The position numbers were made by a program, and so were the translations under genes. Of a DNA stretch of 64,000 nucleotides, positions 33,906 to 42,727 are shown in pieces. Origin of the DNA: RDXT01 sp033765305 (lineage in GTDB: Bacteria > Bacteroidota > Bacteroidia > J057); the NCBI GenBank assembly GCA_033765305.1, contig JANRID010000033.1:1-64000 (forward strand), written 5' to 3'. The notes under the pieces were generated by a model. That model was not told where the DNA came from. It searched no databases and saw only the letters and a list, made by a program, of their open reading frames with translations. Position 1 is the stretch's first letter. Each line of letters starts with the position of its first letter.

Positions 33906-35591
33906 TCAGAGATTCATCTTTTTGAGTTCTTCGACGGCATAGTTGGCCGCGCGGGCCGTGAAGGCCATGTAGGTGAGCGAGGGGTTCTGGCAGCCGCCGG
34001 AGACCATGAAGGAACCGTCGGTGACGAACACGTTGGGCGCATCCCAGACTTGGTTCCACTTGTTGAGCACGGAGGTTTTGGGATCGTTGCCCATGCGGGC
34101 GGTGCCCATTTCGTGGATGCCGCGTCCGGGGGTGCCGTCGCCGTCGACGCCTTTGACGTCCTTGACGCCGATGGCCTCGAGCATTTCGATGGCGTCCTGG
34201 AGCATGTCTTTGCGCATGGCCCGCTCGTTTTCCTTCAGTTCGCAGTCGATGGCGACCACATTGAGCCCCCACTTGTCGGTGCGGGTCTTGTCGAGGGTGA
34301 CTTTATTTTCGTGGTAGGGCAGGATTTCGCCGAAGCCGCCCATGCCGACGGTCCAGCGGCCGGGCTCGGTGAGGGCTTCTTTGAGTTCGGCGCCGATGCT
34401 GTACTCGGCCACCTCGCGGTTCCAGCCTTCGCGGCTGGCTGCGCCCTGGTAGCCGAAGCCGCGCAGGTAGGAGCGCTTGTCGCCGAAGAGGTTGCGGAAG
34501 CGGGGGATGTAAATGCCGTTGGGGCGGCGGCCGTGGTAGTACTGGTCCTCATAGCCCTCGACCCAGCCGCCGGCGCGCACGCCGAGGTGGTGGTCCATCA
34601 GGTTGTGGCCCAGCTCGCCGCTGCTGCTGCCCAGGCCTCCGGGCCACACGTCGGTGGCGGAGTTCATGAGGATCCAGGCCGTATTGATGGTGGAGGCGTT
34701 GAGGAAGATGATCTTGGCCTTGTAGACGTAGGTCTGGTTGGTCTCGGCATCGAGTATTTCCACCCCGGTGGCGCGCTTGGTGTCTTTGTCGTAGAGCACC
34801 TGCGTGACGATGCTCCAGGGGCGCACGGTGAGGTTGCCGGTGGCCATGGCCGCGGGCAGGGTGGAGGACTGGGTGCTGAAATAGGCGCCGAAGGGGCAGC
34901 CGAGGGAGCATTTGTTGCGGGCCTGGCAGAGGCCGCGGCTCTGGCCTTCGAGGGGGGCGGTCACGTGGGCGGTGCGCCCGATGATCATGTGGCGCTTGCC
35001 TTTGAAGACCTGCTGCATGCGGGCGGCGCCGTCGCGCTCCACGCAGTTCATGTCCATGGGGGGAAGGAACTGGCCGTCGGGCAGCTGGGGCAGGCCGTCG
35101 CGGTTGCCGCTGACGCCGGCGAAGCGCTCGACGTAGTCGTACCAGGGGGCGATGTCCTTGTAGCGGATGGGCCAGTCGATGGCGATGCCGTCGCGGGCAT
35201 TGGCCTCGAAGTCGAAGTCGCTCAGGCGGTAGCTCTGGCGGCCCCAGAGGAGGGAGCGCCCGCCGACCTGATAGCCGCGGAACCAGTCGAAGCGCTTGAC
35301 CTCGGTGTAGGGGCAGTCTTTGTCGCTGGCCCACCAGTCGAGGTTGCGTTCGCTGAGGGGGTAATCGCGCTTGAGGACGGGGTAGTCCTCGATCATCTGC
35401 TGGGTCCGGGTGCCCCGGTGGGGGAATTCCCAGGGGCCTTTCATGGCATTTTTGTAATCCTTGACGTGCTCGACGTTTTTGCCGCGTTCGAGCATGATTA
35501 CTTTCAGCCCCTTCTCACAGAGTTCCTTGGCTGCCCAGCCGCCGCTGATGCCGGAACCCACCACAATCGCATCAAACTCCATGTCTGCCAT
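33906..35591 (-). CDS. GMC-family flavin oxidoreductase (choline/gluconate-dehydrogenase type)
   Basis: A 561-residue GMC oxidoreductase. The start at 35591 gives MADMEFDAIVVGSGISGGWAA with the FAD-binding GxGxxG near the N terminus and the acidic end of the second strand (VIMLERG). Further landmarks are GRSLLWGRQSYRLS, CSLGCPFGAYFSTQSS (a Cys-rich insert), ARNKC, and the C-terminal GTARMGNDPKTSVLNKW with NVFVTDGSFMVSGGCQNP, which hold the catalytic His/Asn region. No signal peptide is seen, so export, if any, would depend on the Tat-like partner subunit encoded 21 nt downstream. Likely substrate is a sugar or polyol; electron acceptor is unknown. Confidence 0.93.
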   Translation of the reverse strand: MADMEFDAIVVGSGISGGWAAKELCEKGLKVIMLERGKNVEHVKDYKNAMKGPWEFPHRGTRTQQMIEDYPVLKRDYPLSERNLDWWASDKDCPYTEVKRFDWFRGYQVGGRSLLWGRQSYRLSDFDFEANARDGIAIDWPIRYKDIAPWYDYVERFAGVSGNRDGLPQLPDGQFLPPMDMNCVERDGAARMQQVFKGKRHMIIGRTAHVTAPLEGQSRGLCQARNKCSLGCPFGAYFSTQSSTLPAAMATGNLTVRPWSIVTQVLYDKDTKRATGVEILDAETNQTYVYKAKIIFLNASTINTAWILMNSATDVWPGGLGSSSGELGHNLMDHHLGVRAGGWVEGYEDQYYHGRRPNGIYIPRFRNLFGDKRSYLRGFGYQGAASREGWNREVAEYSIGAELKEALTEPGRWTVGMGGFGEILPYHENKVTLDKTRTDKWGLNVVAIDCELKENERAMRKDMLQDAIEMLEAIGVKDVKGVDGDGTPGRGIHEMGTARMGNDPKTSVLNKWNQVWDAPNVFVTDGSFMVSGGCQNPSLTYMAFTARAANYAVEELKKMNL

Positions 35592-35718
35592 TGGATGTAG
35601 TAGTATTTCGGTGTTGAACGGATAAATATAGGGGGTGCGGTGCAAGATGCAAGGCGAAGGCACAGGTTTTCTGCGGGGGAGTATCCGGTAGCAAGCAGGA
35701 AGCCGGGAGATGGGATGT

Positions 35719-35884
35719 GCCGGACTTCGTCTGCGGGGCGGGGATGCGGGTAGTCCGGCGCTGCGCTTGCCCTGGCCGGGGCGGATTACCCGCAGGCCCG
35801 CGCGCCCTCCGAAATCCGCCCCGGCCCATGCATGTGCCGATGCGCCGGACTTCGTCTGCGGGGCGGGAGGCGGGCAGTCCGGCG
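35719..35884. repeat. Composite direct/inverted repeat
   Basis: Two direct copies of a 41-42-nt unit (35719-35760 and 35844-35884) start with GCCGGACTTCGTCTGCGGGG and end with AGTCCGGCG, so each copy is itself bounded by inverted termini. Between them a perfect 14-bp inverted repeat (GGCCGGGGCGGATT at 35774-35787, complement at 35813-35826) encloses 25 nt. Copies differ by a few substitutions and a 1-nt indel. Confidence 0.8.
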
Positions 35885-35927
35885 AAAGCCCCGGCGGAAC
35901 GCCGCCGCATCATTCCCAATCCCTCCG

Positions 35928-35935
35928 TACCTTGC
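35928..35935 (+). promoter_or_regulatory. -7 element (TACCTTGC) of hemW
   Basis: TACCTTGC lies 16 nt before the ATG at 35952 and helps to choose that start over upstream in-frame codons. Same octamer as before 2138 and 57840. Confidence 0.45.
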
Positions 35936-35951
35936 ACCCCGAATCTCCTCC

Positions 35952-37088
35952 ATGCCCGGCCTCTACTTCCATATCCCCTTCTGCCGAAAGGCCTGCACCT
36001 ACTGCGACTTCCACTTCTCCACCAGCCTCCGGCGCAGGCACGAGATGACGGAAGCCCTGGACGCCGAGCTGCGCCTGCGCAGCTCCGAACTCGCAGGCCC
36101 CCTCTCCACCTGCTACTTCGGCGGCGGCACCCCCAGCCTCCTGCCGCCCGGAGACCTGGCCCGCCTCCTCGATGCCGCCCGCAGCATCTGGACCTTCGCC
36201 CCGGATACCGAATACACCCTCGAAGCCAACCCCGACGACCTGAACCCCGATGCCCTCCGGGCCCTCCGAGGCATCGGCTTCACCCGCCTCAGCATCGGCA
36301 TCCAGTCCTTCAGCGACGCCGACCTCCGCTGGATGAACCGCAGCCACGATGCCCGCCAGGCCCTCGCCTGCATCCCCCTCGCCCGCGAAGCCGGCTTCGC
36401 CAGCCTCTCCATCGACCTCATCTTCGGCCTGCCCGGGCAGGACCTGCCCGCCTGGCAGCGCAACCTCGAACAGGCCCTCCGCCTGCAGCCCGATCACCTC
36501 TCCGTCTACGCCCTCACCCCGGAGCCGCAGACCGCCCTGCACTGGCAGCTGCGCAAAGACCGCGTGCGCCTGCCTGAAGATCAGGCCTATGCCGAGCAGT
36601 TCCTGCTCGCGCACCGCCTCCTCGCCGAGGCCGGCTACGAGCACTACGAACTCTCCAACTACGCCCGGCCCGGCTTCCGGTCCCGCCACAATGCCGCCTA
36701 CTGGACCGGCGAGCCCTACCTCGGCATCGGCCCCTCCGCCCATTCCTACGACGGTGTCTGCCGCCGCTGGAACGCCGCCCACAACTACCGCTACCTCCAG
36801 GCCCTGGCCGCCGGCAGGCCTGCCCTGGAATCGGAAGAAACCCTCAGCCCCCTCGACCGCTACCACGAATATGTGATGACCGGGCTCCGGACCGCGCAGG
36901 GCCTCTCCCTCGGCCGCCTGCAGCACTGGATCCCCGATTGGGAGGCCCGCTTTGCCCCGGAGCTTGAACGCCGCCAGGCCGCCGGCGTCCTGGCCCGGAC
37001 TGCCGAAGGCTATGCCATGACCCCCGAAGGCTGGCTGATGTCCGATGCCGTCATCCGGGATTTTTTTACGGACGCGCTCATCCGGTGA
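35952..37088 (+). CDS. hemW: HemW-type radical SAM protein (heme chaperone)
   Basis: A 378-residue radical SAM protein. The first residues MPGLYFHIPFC lead into the Cys-x3-Cys-x2-Cys cluster motif CRKACTYC, followed by YFGGGTPSLL (SAM-binding GGGTPS), LEANPDDL, GFTRLSIGIQSF and the HemW-specific block RSRHNAAYWTGEPYLGIGPS with SAHSY. Unlike true coproporphyrinogen III dehydrogenase HemN, the N-terminal extension is absent and the cluster lacks the HemN fourth Cys, so heme trafficking (HemW) rather than coproporphyrinogen oxidation is the better assignment. The homology and the -7 element both favour the ATG at 35952. Confidence 0.93.
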   Translation: MPGLYFHIPFCRKACTYCDFHFSTSLRRRHEMTEALDAELRLRSSELAGPLSTCYFGGGTPSLLPPGDLARLLDAARSIWTFAPDTEYTLEANPDDLNPDALRALRGIGFTRLSIGIQSFSDADLRWMNRSHDARQALACIPLAREAGFASLSIDLIFGLPGQDLPAWQRNLEQALRLQPDHLSVYALTPEPQTALHWQLRKDRVRLPEDQAYAEQFLLAHRLLAEAGYEHYELSNYARPGFRSRHNAAYWTGEPYLGIGPSAHSYDGVCRRWNAAHNYRYLQALAAGRPALESEETLSPLDRYHEYVMTGLRTAQGLSLGRLQHWIPDWEARFAPELERRQAAGVLARTAEGYAMTPEGWLMSDAVIRDFFTDALIR

Positions 37089-37095
37089 TTCTTGC

Positions 37096-37103
37096 TATTT
37101 TTG
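37096..37103 (+). promoter_or_regulatory. -7 element (TATTTTTG) before the Wzz-like gene
   Basis: TATTTTTG matches TAnnTTTG fully and lies 24 nt before the ATG at 37128, just after the hemW stop. No clear -33 box is seen. Confidence 0.55.
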
Positions 37104-37127
37104 CCCGCCGAACCTAACCCCGCTGCT

Positions 37128-38255
37128 ATGTCCGCTCCCGCCGAAGGCAATCCGTTCAACCTGCTCTACGTGCTGGATACCCTGCGGAGGTATTTCTGGT
37201 ATATCGCCGCAACCGTCGCCCTGGCCTGCGTCACCGCCGCCGTCCTGACGATGCCCTTCTTCTATCCGCCGGAATTCCTCGCCTCGGTCACCATCTACCC
37301 CACCAGCCCGGAGCGCTTCGATGTGGTCAACCTCTTCCACGAGGAGCCCAATATCTACCTCTCCGGCGGCGCCAAAGACGTGGAGCGGCTCGAGAATATC
37401 GCCAATTCGGAGCGGGTGCGGATGTATGTCATCGACTCGCTCGATCTTTGGCCGGTATACGGGGTGGACAAAGCGAATGACGCTTCGCCTAAATTTTATG
37501 CCCTGCGCACTTTCGCCGGCAATGTCCGCACCGTGCGCGGCGCCGGCAACGGCCTGACCATCGAGGCCTATGATGTGGACCCGCAGCGGGCAGCCAGCAT
37601 TGTCAACCTGATTGTGCACAAGACGGATGAACTGAGCAAGGATATGCTCAACGAGAATAAAGCCACCATCCTGGAAGCCTACCAGAAAAGCCTCATCCGC
37701 CTCCAGGATCAGATGTCCCGCTACAACGACAGCCTCCGCCGCATGCGCATCCGCTACAATGTGCTGCGCTCCCTGACCCAGACGGAGGTGCTCAGCGAGC
37801 AGATCCTGATCGCGGAGGGCGATCTGGCCGCTGCCAGGGCCCGTTACCAGGACCTGAAAGCCCAGGGCGCCGCCGGCGCCGCACAGGCCCAGACCGAGGT
37901 CAAGGCCCAGCAGGCCCGCCTCGACGCCCTGCTCAACGACAGCCCCGGCGCGCCGATGAACCTCACCCGTTTCCGCGAAGGGCTGGACCGCATCAAATCC
38001 CTGGAGGATGTCTGCGAACAGCTGGCCCTGGACCTTAAAAATGCCCGCGACAAGGTGCATTACCTCGAATCGATGAACAGCACCGCCTACAGCACCCTCC
38101 TGATTCCGGAGCTGGCGCAGCCCTCCGACCGCAAGGCGCGGCCGGTCCGCTGGGTGATCCTGGCGGCCACCCTGCTCATTTCCAGCCTTGTATCCATCCT
38201 CGGCGCGGTCCTCATCGACCGCCTCACTGCGCTGCGCCCGCAGCCTGCCGCCTGA
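37128..38255 (+). CDS. Wzz/GNVR-type polysaccharide chain-length regulator-like protein
   Basis: A 375-residue inner-membrane protein. It has a short cytoplasmic N terminus (NLLYVLDTLRRYFWY), a first membrane span at about residues 20-45, a long periplasmic part with a predicted coiled coil (about 160-300, with repeated polar/hydrophobic heptads), and a second span near the end (WVILAATLLISSLVSILGAV). Two-span topology with a coiled periplasmic loop is typical of polysaccharide co-polymerases that set O-antigen or capsule chain length. No C-terminal kinase domain is present. The ATG at 37128 follows a good -7 box. The O-antigen ligase gene follows after 6 nt. Confidence 0.82.
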   Translation: MSAPAEGNPFNLLYVLDTLRRYFWYIAATVALACVTAAVLTMPFFYPPEFLASVTIYPTSPERFDVVNLFHEEPNIYLSGGAKDVERLENIANSERVRMYVIDSLDLWPVYGVDKANDASPKFYALRTFAGNVRTVRGAGNGLTIEAYDVDPQRAASIVNLIVHKTDELSKDMLNENKATILEAYQKSLIRLQDQMSRYNDSLRRMRIRYNVLRSLTQTEVLSEQILIAEGDLAAARARYQDLKAQGAAGAAQAQTEVKAQQARLDALLNDSPGAPMNLTRFREGLDRIKSLEDVCEQLALDLKNARDKVHYLESMNSTAYSTLLIPELAQPSDRKARPVRWVILAATLLISSLVSILGAVLIDRLTALRPQPAA

Positions 38256-38261
38256 TCCGCC

Positions 38262-39728
38262 ATGCGCGCACCCCTGCCCGCACCGGCCCGTTGGTGGCGG
38301 CTTCTGCTGCTCGCTGCCCTTGCCCTGACCGTGGTCGGGTCGGTGGCGCTGGCCCTGCGCCTGCGCATGCCGGTCCTGCTGGGCCTGCCCGCAGGCGCCT
38401 TGCTGCTGCTCCTGCTGGCGGAGGATTACCGGCCCGTCTTCTGGATGCTCATCGCTGCCATCCCCTGCTCCATCCAGGTGGAACTGGGCGGCGGCTTCAG
38501 CATGGACCTGGTCTCGGAGCCGCTGATGCTGACCATGCTGGCAGTATTTCTGATCAGCCTGGCCGCCGGCCGGCAGTTTGCAGGCAGCAGCCGCCTCTAC
38601 CCCTTCCACCTGCTGATCTTTCTCCTCCTCTTCTGGACGCTGCTTACGACCGTCACCTCGCACGACCCGGCGCGTTCGGCCAAGTTCCTGCTGGCCAAGC
38701 TCTGGTACCTCGCAGCCTTCATCTGGATGGCCGACCGCATCCTCGACCGGCCGGAGCGGGTCAGGACCCTGTTCTGGGCATTTTTCATCCCGCTGGTGCT
38801 GGTGTCGGCGGGCATTACCCTGCGCCATGCCGCCAGCGGCTTTTCCTTCGAGGAGGCCAATGGCGTGGCCTTCCCCCTCTTCCCCAACGGCGTGATCTAT
38901 TCGGCTACGCTGGTGCTCTTCCTGCCCTGGGGCTGGTTCGCGCTGCGCTGGTACACGCCCAAGAGCCTGCAATGGTACCTGATCCTCGCCGGCCTGGCGG
39001 TGCTGCTGCTCGGCATCGTCTTTTCATATAAGCGCGGCGCCTGGCTGGCGGCGGCCTCGCTGCCGCTGGTGTACCTGCTGCTGCAGCGGAAATGGCTCGA
39101 CAAGCTGCTCCTCGCCGGGGTGCTCGGCGGCGCCCTGCTCATCGGCTGGCTCGTGCAGGACAACCGCTTCTACCGCTTTGCCCCCAACTACCAGGATGTG
39201 ATCTGGCACGAGGGCGACTTCAGCGCGCACCTGGAGGCGACCTTCCAGGGTACGGAGATCTCCGGCATGGAGCGCTTCTACCGCTGGGTGGCGGCCAAAA
39301 ACATGATTCAGGACATGCCGCTCTTCGGCTCCGGCCCCAGCACCTTCAATCAGGTGTACAAGCGCTACGCCGACGATGCCTTCCGCACCTATGTGAGCGA
39401 CAACCCCGAGCAGTCCACTACGCACAACTACTTCCTGATGACTTTTGCGGAGCAGGGCTTTCCGGGCGGGCTGCTGTTTCTGGGGCTGTGTATCTATATG
39501 ACATTCAAGGCCGTGCGGCTAGGCTACCGCGTGCGCAGCCCGGAGCGGCGCACCGTGCTGCTGGGCGCGCTCTTCAGCCTGGTGACGATCCTGCTGCACA
39601 GCCTGCTCAATGAAATGATCGAAGTGGACAAGGTGGGCGCGATGTTCTGGCTCAACCTGCTGCTGATTCATAAAACGGAGGTATGGGATGAACCACGAAC
39701 CGGAACAGGCCCGCATCCGGCGGAATGA
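38262..39728 (+). CDS. O-antigen ligase-family membrane protein
   Basis: A 488-residue polytopic membrane protein with about ten to twelve hydrophobic spans. The large periplasmic loop carries the Wzy_C/WaaL signature region: KRGAWLAAASLPLVYLLL, RFYRWVAAKNMIQDMPLFGSGPSTF and THNYFLMTFAEQGFPGGLLF (landmarks given in pieces of at most 20 residues). R-W-x-x-A and G-x-G-P before the His-Asn motif are typical of this family. It would transfer or polymerise lipid-linked polysaccharide at the periplasmic face. Together with the Wzz-like gene 6 nt upstream it suggests a surface-polysaccharide operon. The C-terminal end overlaps the next gene by 41 nt in a different frame. Confidence 0.85.
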   Translation: MRAPLPAPARWWRLLLLAALALTVVGSVALALRLRMPVLLGLPAGALLLLLLAEDYRPVFWMLIAAIPCSIQVELGGGFSMDLVSEPLMLTMLAVFLISLAAGRQFAGSSRLYPFHLLIFLLLFWTLLTTVTSHDPARSAKFLLAKLWYLAAFIWMADRILDRPERVRTLFWAFFIPLVLVSAGITLRHAASGFSFEEANGVAFPLFPNGVIYSATLVLFLPWGWFALRWYTPKSLQWYLILAGLAVLLLGIVFSYKRGAWLAAASLPLVYLLLQRKWLDKLLLAGVLGGALLIGWLVQDNRFYRFAPNYQDVIWHEGDFSAHLEATFQGTEISGMERFYRWVAAKNMIQDMPLFGSGPSTFNQVYKRYADDAFRTYVSDNPEQSTTHNYFLMTFAEQGFPGGLLFLGLCIYMTFKAVRLGYRVRSPERRTVLLGALFSLVTILLHSLLNEMIEVDKVGAMFWLNLLLIHKTEVWDEPRTGTGPHPAE

Positions 39729-40044
39729 CTTCTACCGGGATGTGTACGATGTGGTGCGGCTGATCCCGCCGGGGCGGGTGAGCACGTACGGCGCCATTGC
39801 GCGCTACCTGGGCGCAGCGGGCGCCTCGCGCATGGTGGGCTATGCGCTCAACAGCAGCTTCGGCGAGCCGGATGTGCCTGCGCACCGCGTGGTGAACCGG
39901 CTGGGCCTGCTCAGCGGCAAGGTCCACTTCCCGCCCGAACGCCCCATGGAGGCCCTGCTCGCCGCCGAAGGCGTGACCGTGGTCCAGGACCGGGTGCAGG
40001 ACTTCGAGGCGCGCTTCTGGGACCCGAATGCGGAGCTGGGGTGA
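39688..40044 (+). CDS. Alkyltransferase-like (ATL) DNA-binding protein
   Basis: A 118-residue member of the MGMT/ATL superfamily. The DNA-binding helix-turn-helix is visible as GRVSTYGAIARYLG, with the arginine finger in ASRMVGYALN. The active-site motif PCHRV of alkylguanine methyltransferases reads PAHRVV, with Ala in place of the acceptor Cys, so the protein cannot accept alkyl groups. ATL proteins of this type flag O6-alkylguanine for nucleotide excision repair. Its 5' end overlaps the end of the O-antigen ligase gene by 41 nt, a common arrangement for a translationally linked gene, though the functions are unrelated. Confidence 0.92.
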   Translation: MNHEPEQARIRRNDFYRDVYDVVRLIPPGRVSTYGAIARYLGAAGASRMVGYALNSSFGEPDVPAHRVVNRLGLLSGKVHFPPERPMEALLAAEGVTVVQDRVQDFEARFWDPNAELG

Positions 40045-40439
40045 GGGGCGCTTCCCATCAGCTGCGCCCGCAGCATAGCAGCACGCTCCTCTTCCCTCCT
40101 CAGACCCGTCAAGGCAACGCCCTGATCACGCATCCAGCTCCGCTTGCACCTTGCAAAACACCGCAGACGTGCGTATCTTAGAATCGGGCTTGAATAGCGG
40201 CAGTTTCCCGCTTCTGGCTCCAATCCCGATCGGCATGGCAACAAAACACATCCGATTCGACCGGGCAGCGCCATCGGACAAGCAATCCGGGTATGCACAG
40301 CAGACCCAATCCTGCCCCCCCCGGCGCAGGAATGCAGGATGCCCCGAAAACCCTGCGCAATTTCAGACCATGCCCAATTGAATTTTCCCCGGGATATTCA
40401 TTATTTCATGGCAACTTATGCCGAATCAACTGCTGTACC
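40045..40439. other. Intergenic region, nothing recognised
   Basis: These 395 nt contain only short unconvincing frames and no strong hairpin or consensus promoter. The sequence is less GC-rich toward the right end, as expected upstream of a gene. Confidence 0.5.
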
Positions 40440-41012
40440 ATGGCTTACATCGAGCTGGAAGAACACTTGCCAGGCGTTACAGGCCTGCTGGAATATCGCA
40501 CAGATACAGCCATGCCGCTGCGGGAGCTTACGCAGCGCCTGCTGCGGGGTGCCAGCACCCTGACCGAGGCAGAGCGAGAGCTGATCGCCATGGCCGTTTC
40601 AAACCGAAACGGGTGTGTCTACTGCACCCGGTCCCATGCAGCTGCCGCTGATGCATACTACGGGGACAGCCAGGTTACCGATGCAGTCAGGGCCGACATG
40701 CGCACGGCCCCGATCGGCGATAAAATGAAAGCCCTGCTGACCATTGCGCTTCAAGTACAGCAGAGCGGCAAGCACGTTACAGCCGACTCAATCGCGGCTG
40801 CGAGGCAGCACGGAGCAACCGATCCGGAGCTCCACGACACGGTCATGATTGCCGCCTTGTTCTGCTTTTACAACCGCTATGTGGATGGCCTGGGCACGTT
40901 CGCCCCGGCTGATCCTGCGTATTATGCCGGGATGGCGCAACGATTAAAAGAAAAAGGATATTACAGGCCTGAGCAGGGCTACGATGCGCTCAAAAACAGC
41001 AGCTATACATAA
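40440..41012 (+). CDS. AhpD-like/CMD-family peroxidase-related protein
   Basis: A 190-residue all-helical protein of the peroxidase-related CMD type. The motif E-R-E-L-I-A-M-A-V-S followed by NGCVYCTRSHAAAADAYY contains the Cys-x2-Cys pair and the downstream His of AhpD, with the proton-relay Glu about ten residues ahead. A second helical half (KALLTIALQVQQSG) and TDPELHDTVMIAALFCFYNR complete the duplicated fold. Upstream in-frame codons exist, but MAYIELEEHLPG at 40440 is the natural start. The DUF3179 gene follows after 96 nt in the same direction. Confidence 0.9.
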   Translation: MAYIELEEHLPGVTGLLEYRTDTAMPLRELTQRLLRGASTLTEAERELIAMAVSNRNGCVYCTRSHAAAADAYYGDSQVTDAVRADMRTAPIGDKMKALLTIALQVQQSGKHVTADSIAAARQHGATDPELHDTVMIAALFCFYNRYVDGLGTFAPADPAYYAGMAQRLKEKGYYRPEQGYDALKNSSYT

Positions 41013-41108
41013 AGTCATTGCATCCCCGCGGCAGCGCAGGGTTTCATGCTTGTGCTTTCAGTCTGTCAGACCTTCCGCCTGCACACGTCTTCCAGCCGGA
41101 CAAATCCT

Positions 41109-42266
41109 ATGAAAAAGCTCTTCTACCTGGGTCTAATCGGTTTGATGCTCTTCGAGGCAGCCAATGTGTATTTCATCATGCCGATGCCCGGCGGCAGCCA
41201 GGAGATCGACAGCATTGATATCGCATATGCCCTGCACACCTGGCGCTGGGTTTGGAGAGCCGGCTTTGCGCTGATGATCGTCATCGGCTATGCCTCATCG
41301 TCGTTTGCAAAAAAATGGATCCCGCCTGTTTTGCTGATCGTGCTGGCAGGAACCGTCTATGCGGCCAACTTTTCCATGGCAGCCGATACGATGTTTTATC
41401 AGCCCGAAACCTTATCCATGAAGGATACAGTCGAAAATCTGGTTGACCCGGACAGGCTTGTCCTGGGTGTTGAATACGAAGGACAGGCCAAAGCATATCC
41501 TATTCAATATCTGGGATACCACCATCAGATCCGGGACAGCATCGGCGGCAAGCCGATTATGGTGACCTACTGCACCGTATGCCGCACCGGCCGGATTTTT
41601 GAGCCGGTGGTACAGGGCCGAATCGATGAGTTCCGTCTGGTGGGAATGGACCGTTTCAACGCAATGTTTGAAGACAAAAGCACCGGCAGCTGGTGGCGTC
41701 AAGCCACCGGCGAAGCCGTTGCCGGGCCTTCCAAAGGCAGCCGGCTGCCTGAATTTCCATCCGCACAGACGACCCTCGCCACATGGATCGCACTGTATCC
41801 CAACACCTTGATCATGCAGCCGGACCATCGCTTTCAGGCAGAATACGACAGTATGCGGACCTACGAAGCGGGCAGGCTGACCGGCAGGCTCACCCGCCGG
41901 GATACAGCCTCCTGGCAGGCAAAGTCATGGATCATCGGGGTAGATGCAGACGGCACAAGCAAGGCCTACGACTGGAACCTGCTGATGAAAGAACGTATGC
42001 TATATGATGTTCTGCAGGGCAAACCGATCGCGGTAATCCTGTCGGAAGACAGTGCCAGCTTTGTTGTGCTGGAACGAATTACAGCAGACCAGACCTTTAC
42101 ACTCGTACACGACACCATCAAAAGCGGGGAAAATGCCTATGATTTTATGGGAAGGGCGCTCAACGGAAATGGACATGACCTGAAGCGGATCCGCGCCCAT
42201 CAGGAATACTGGCACAGCTGGCAGGCATTTCATCCCCTCGCGCAGCCCTATCAGCTGCCCCAGTGA
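41109..42266 (+). CDS. DUF3179-domain membrane-anchored protein
   Basis: A 385-residue protein. The N terminus MKKLFYLGLIGLMLFEAANV is the first of three hydrophobic segments (the others near residues 50-72 and 77-90), followed by a large extracytoplasmic DUF3179 domain. Its landmarks are VLGVEYEGQAKAYP, LGYHHQIRDSIGGKPIMVTY with CTVCRTG (a conserved Cys-x2-Cys) and WWRQATGEAVAGPSKG, plus GVDADGTSKAYDW. The Cys pair suggests metal or heme binding, but the domain has no known activity. It could form a transcription unit with the preceding AhpD-like gene. Confidence 0.9.
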   Translation: MKKLFYLGLIGLMLFEAANVYFIMPMPGGSQEIDSIDIAYALHTWRWVWRAGFALMIVIGYASSSFAKKWIPPVLLIVLAGTVYAANFSMAADTMFYQPETLSMKDTVENLVDPDRLVLGVEYEGQAKAYPIQYLGYHHQIRDSIGGKPIMVTYCTVCRTGRIFEPVVQGRIDEFRLVGMDRFNAMFEDKSTGSWWRQATGEAVAGPSKGSRLPEFPSAQTTLATWIALYPNTLIMQPDHRFQAEYDSMRTYEAGRLTGRLTRRDTASWQAKSWIIGVDADGTSKAYDWNLLMKERMLYDVLQGKPIAVILSEDSASFVVLERITADQTFTLVHDTIKSGENAYDFMGRALNGNGHDLKRIRAHQEYWHSWQAFHPLAQPYQLPQ

Positions 42267-42727
42267 ACGATGCAGCATGGACGGCATGAGCTCCATGCCG
42301 ACTGCGCCGCCGGCGATCATATTGCCCGTAGTCGGAATTTTCAATATTCGACACAACACGACATGTGCGCCGAATACAATCCGGCCTGCCATGCCCTGCA
42401 CCCATGCGCTTGCAAGCATCGGCGCTGAAGCGGGTTCCGGCCCGGCATGTATTCAGCATGCCCTCCCTGCCGATCGGATCGCGCATGCGGCAGCCCGCGT
42501 CCGCATGAACACAAGCTAAAAAACAGGTTTTGCCATCAGCAACAGGCAGCGCATCAAGAATCTCCGGGAAACACCCCTGTTGCAGCAATGGGATGCGGCG
42601 CTCCAGGAGCGGCGCAAATCCGGTCAGCGCCAAAACCCGGCTGCCCGGACAGCCGATACTACACAAAAAATAACACAAACTATTACAATCATGTACTATA
42701 TTTATATAATACATAAATCTGACTGCC
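42267..42727. other. Intergenic region, no gene recognised
   Basis: No supported gene in 461 nt. A weak hairpin (CGGCATG/CATGCCG, 42282-42300) follows the DUF3179 stop without a T-tract. The last 60 nt are AT-rich and probably hold the promoter of the frameshifted beta-barrel gene. Confidence 0.5.

Larger units (their letters stand above)
35592..35951. other. Intergenic region with a composite repeat
   Basis: No gene is supported. The region carries a structured repeat at 35719-35884 and the -7 element of hemW at 35928-35935. Confidence 0.5.

Noticed and set aside
34050..35600. 516-codon plus-strand frame
   Set aside because: Antisense to the GMC oxidoreductase; translation is Ala/Gly/Val-rich without a fold signature.
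42282..42300. Hairpin after the DUF3179 gene as terminator
   Set aside because: Only 7 bp in the stem and no T-tract follows.
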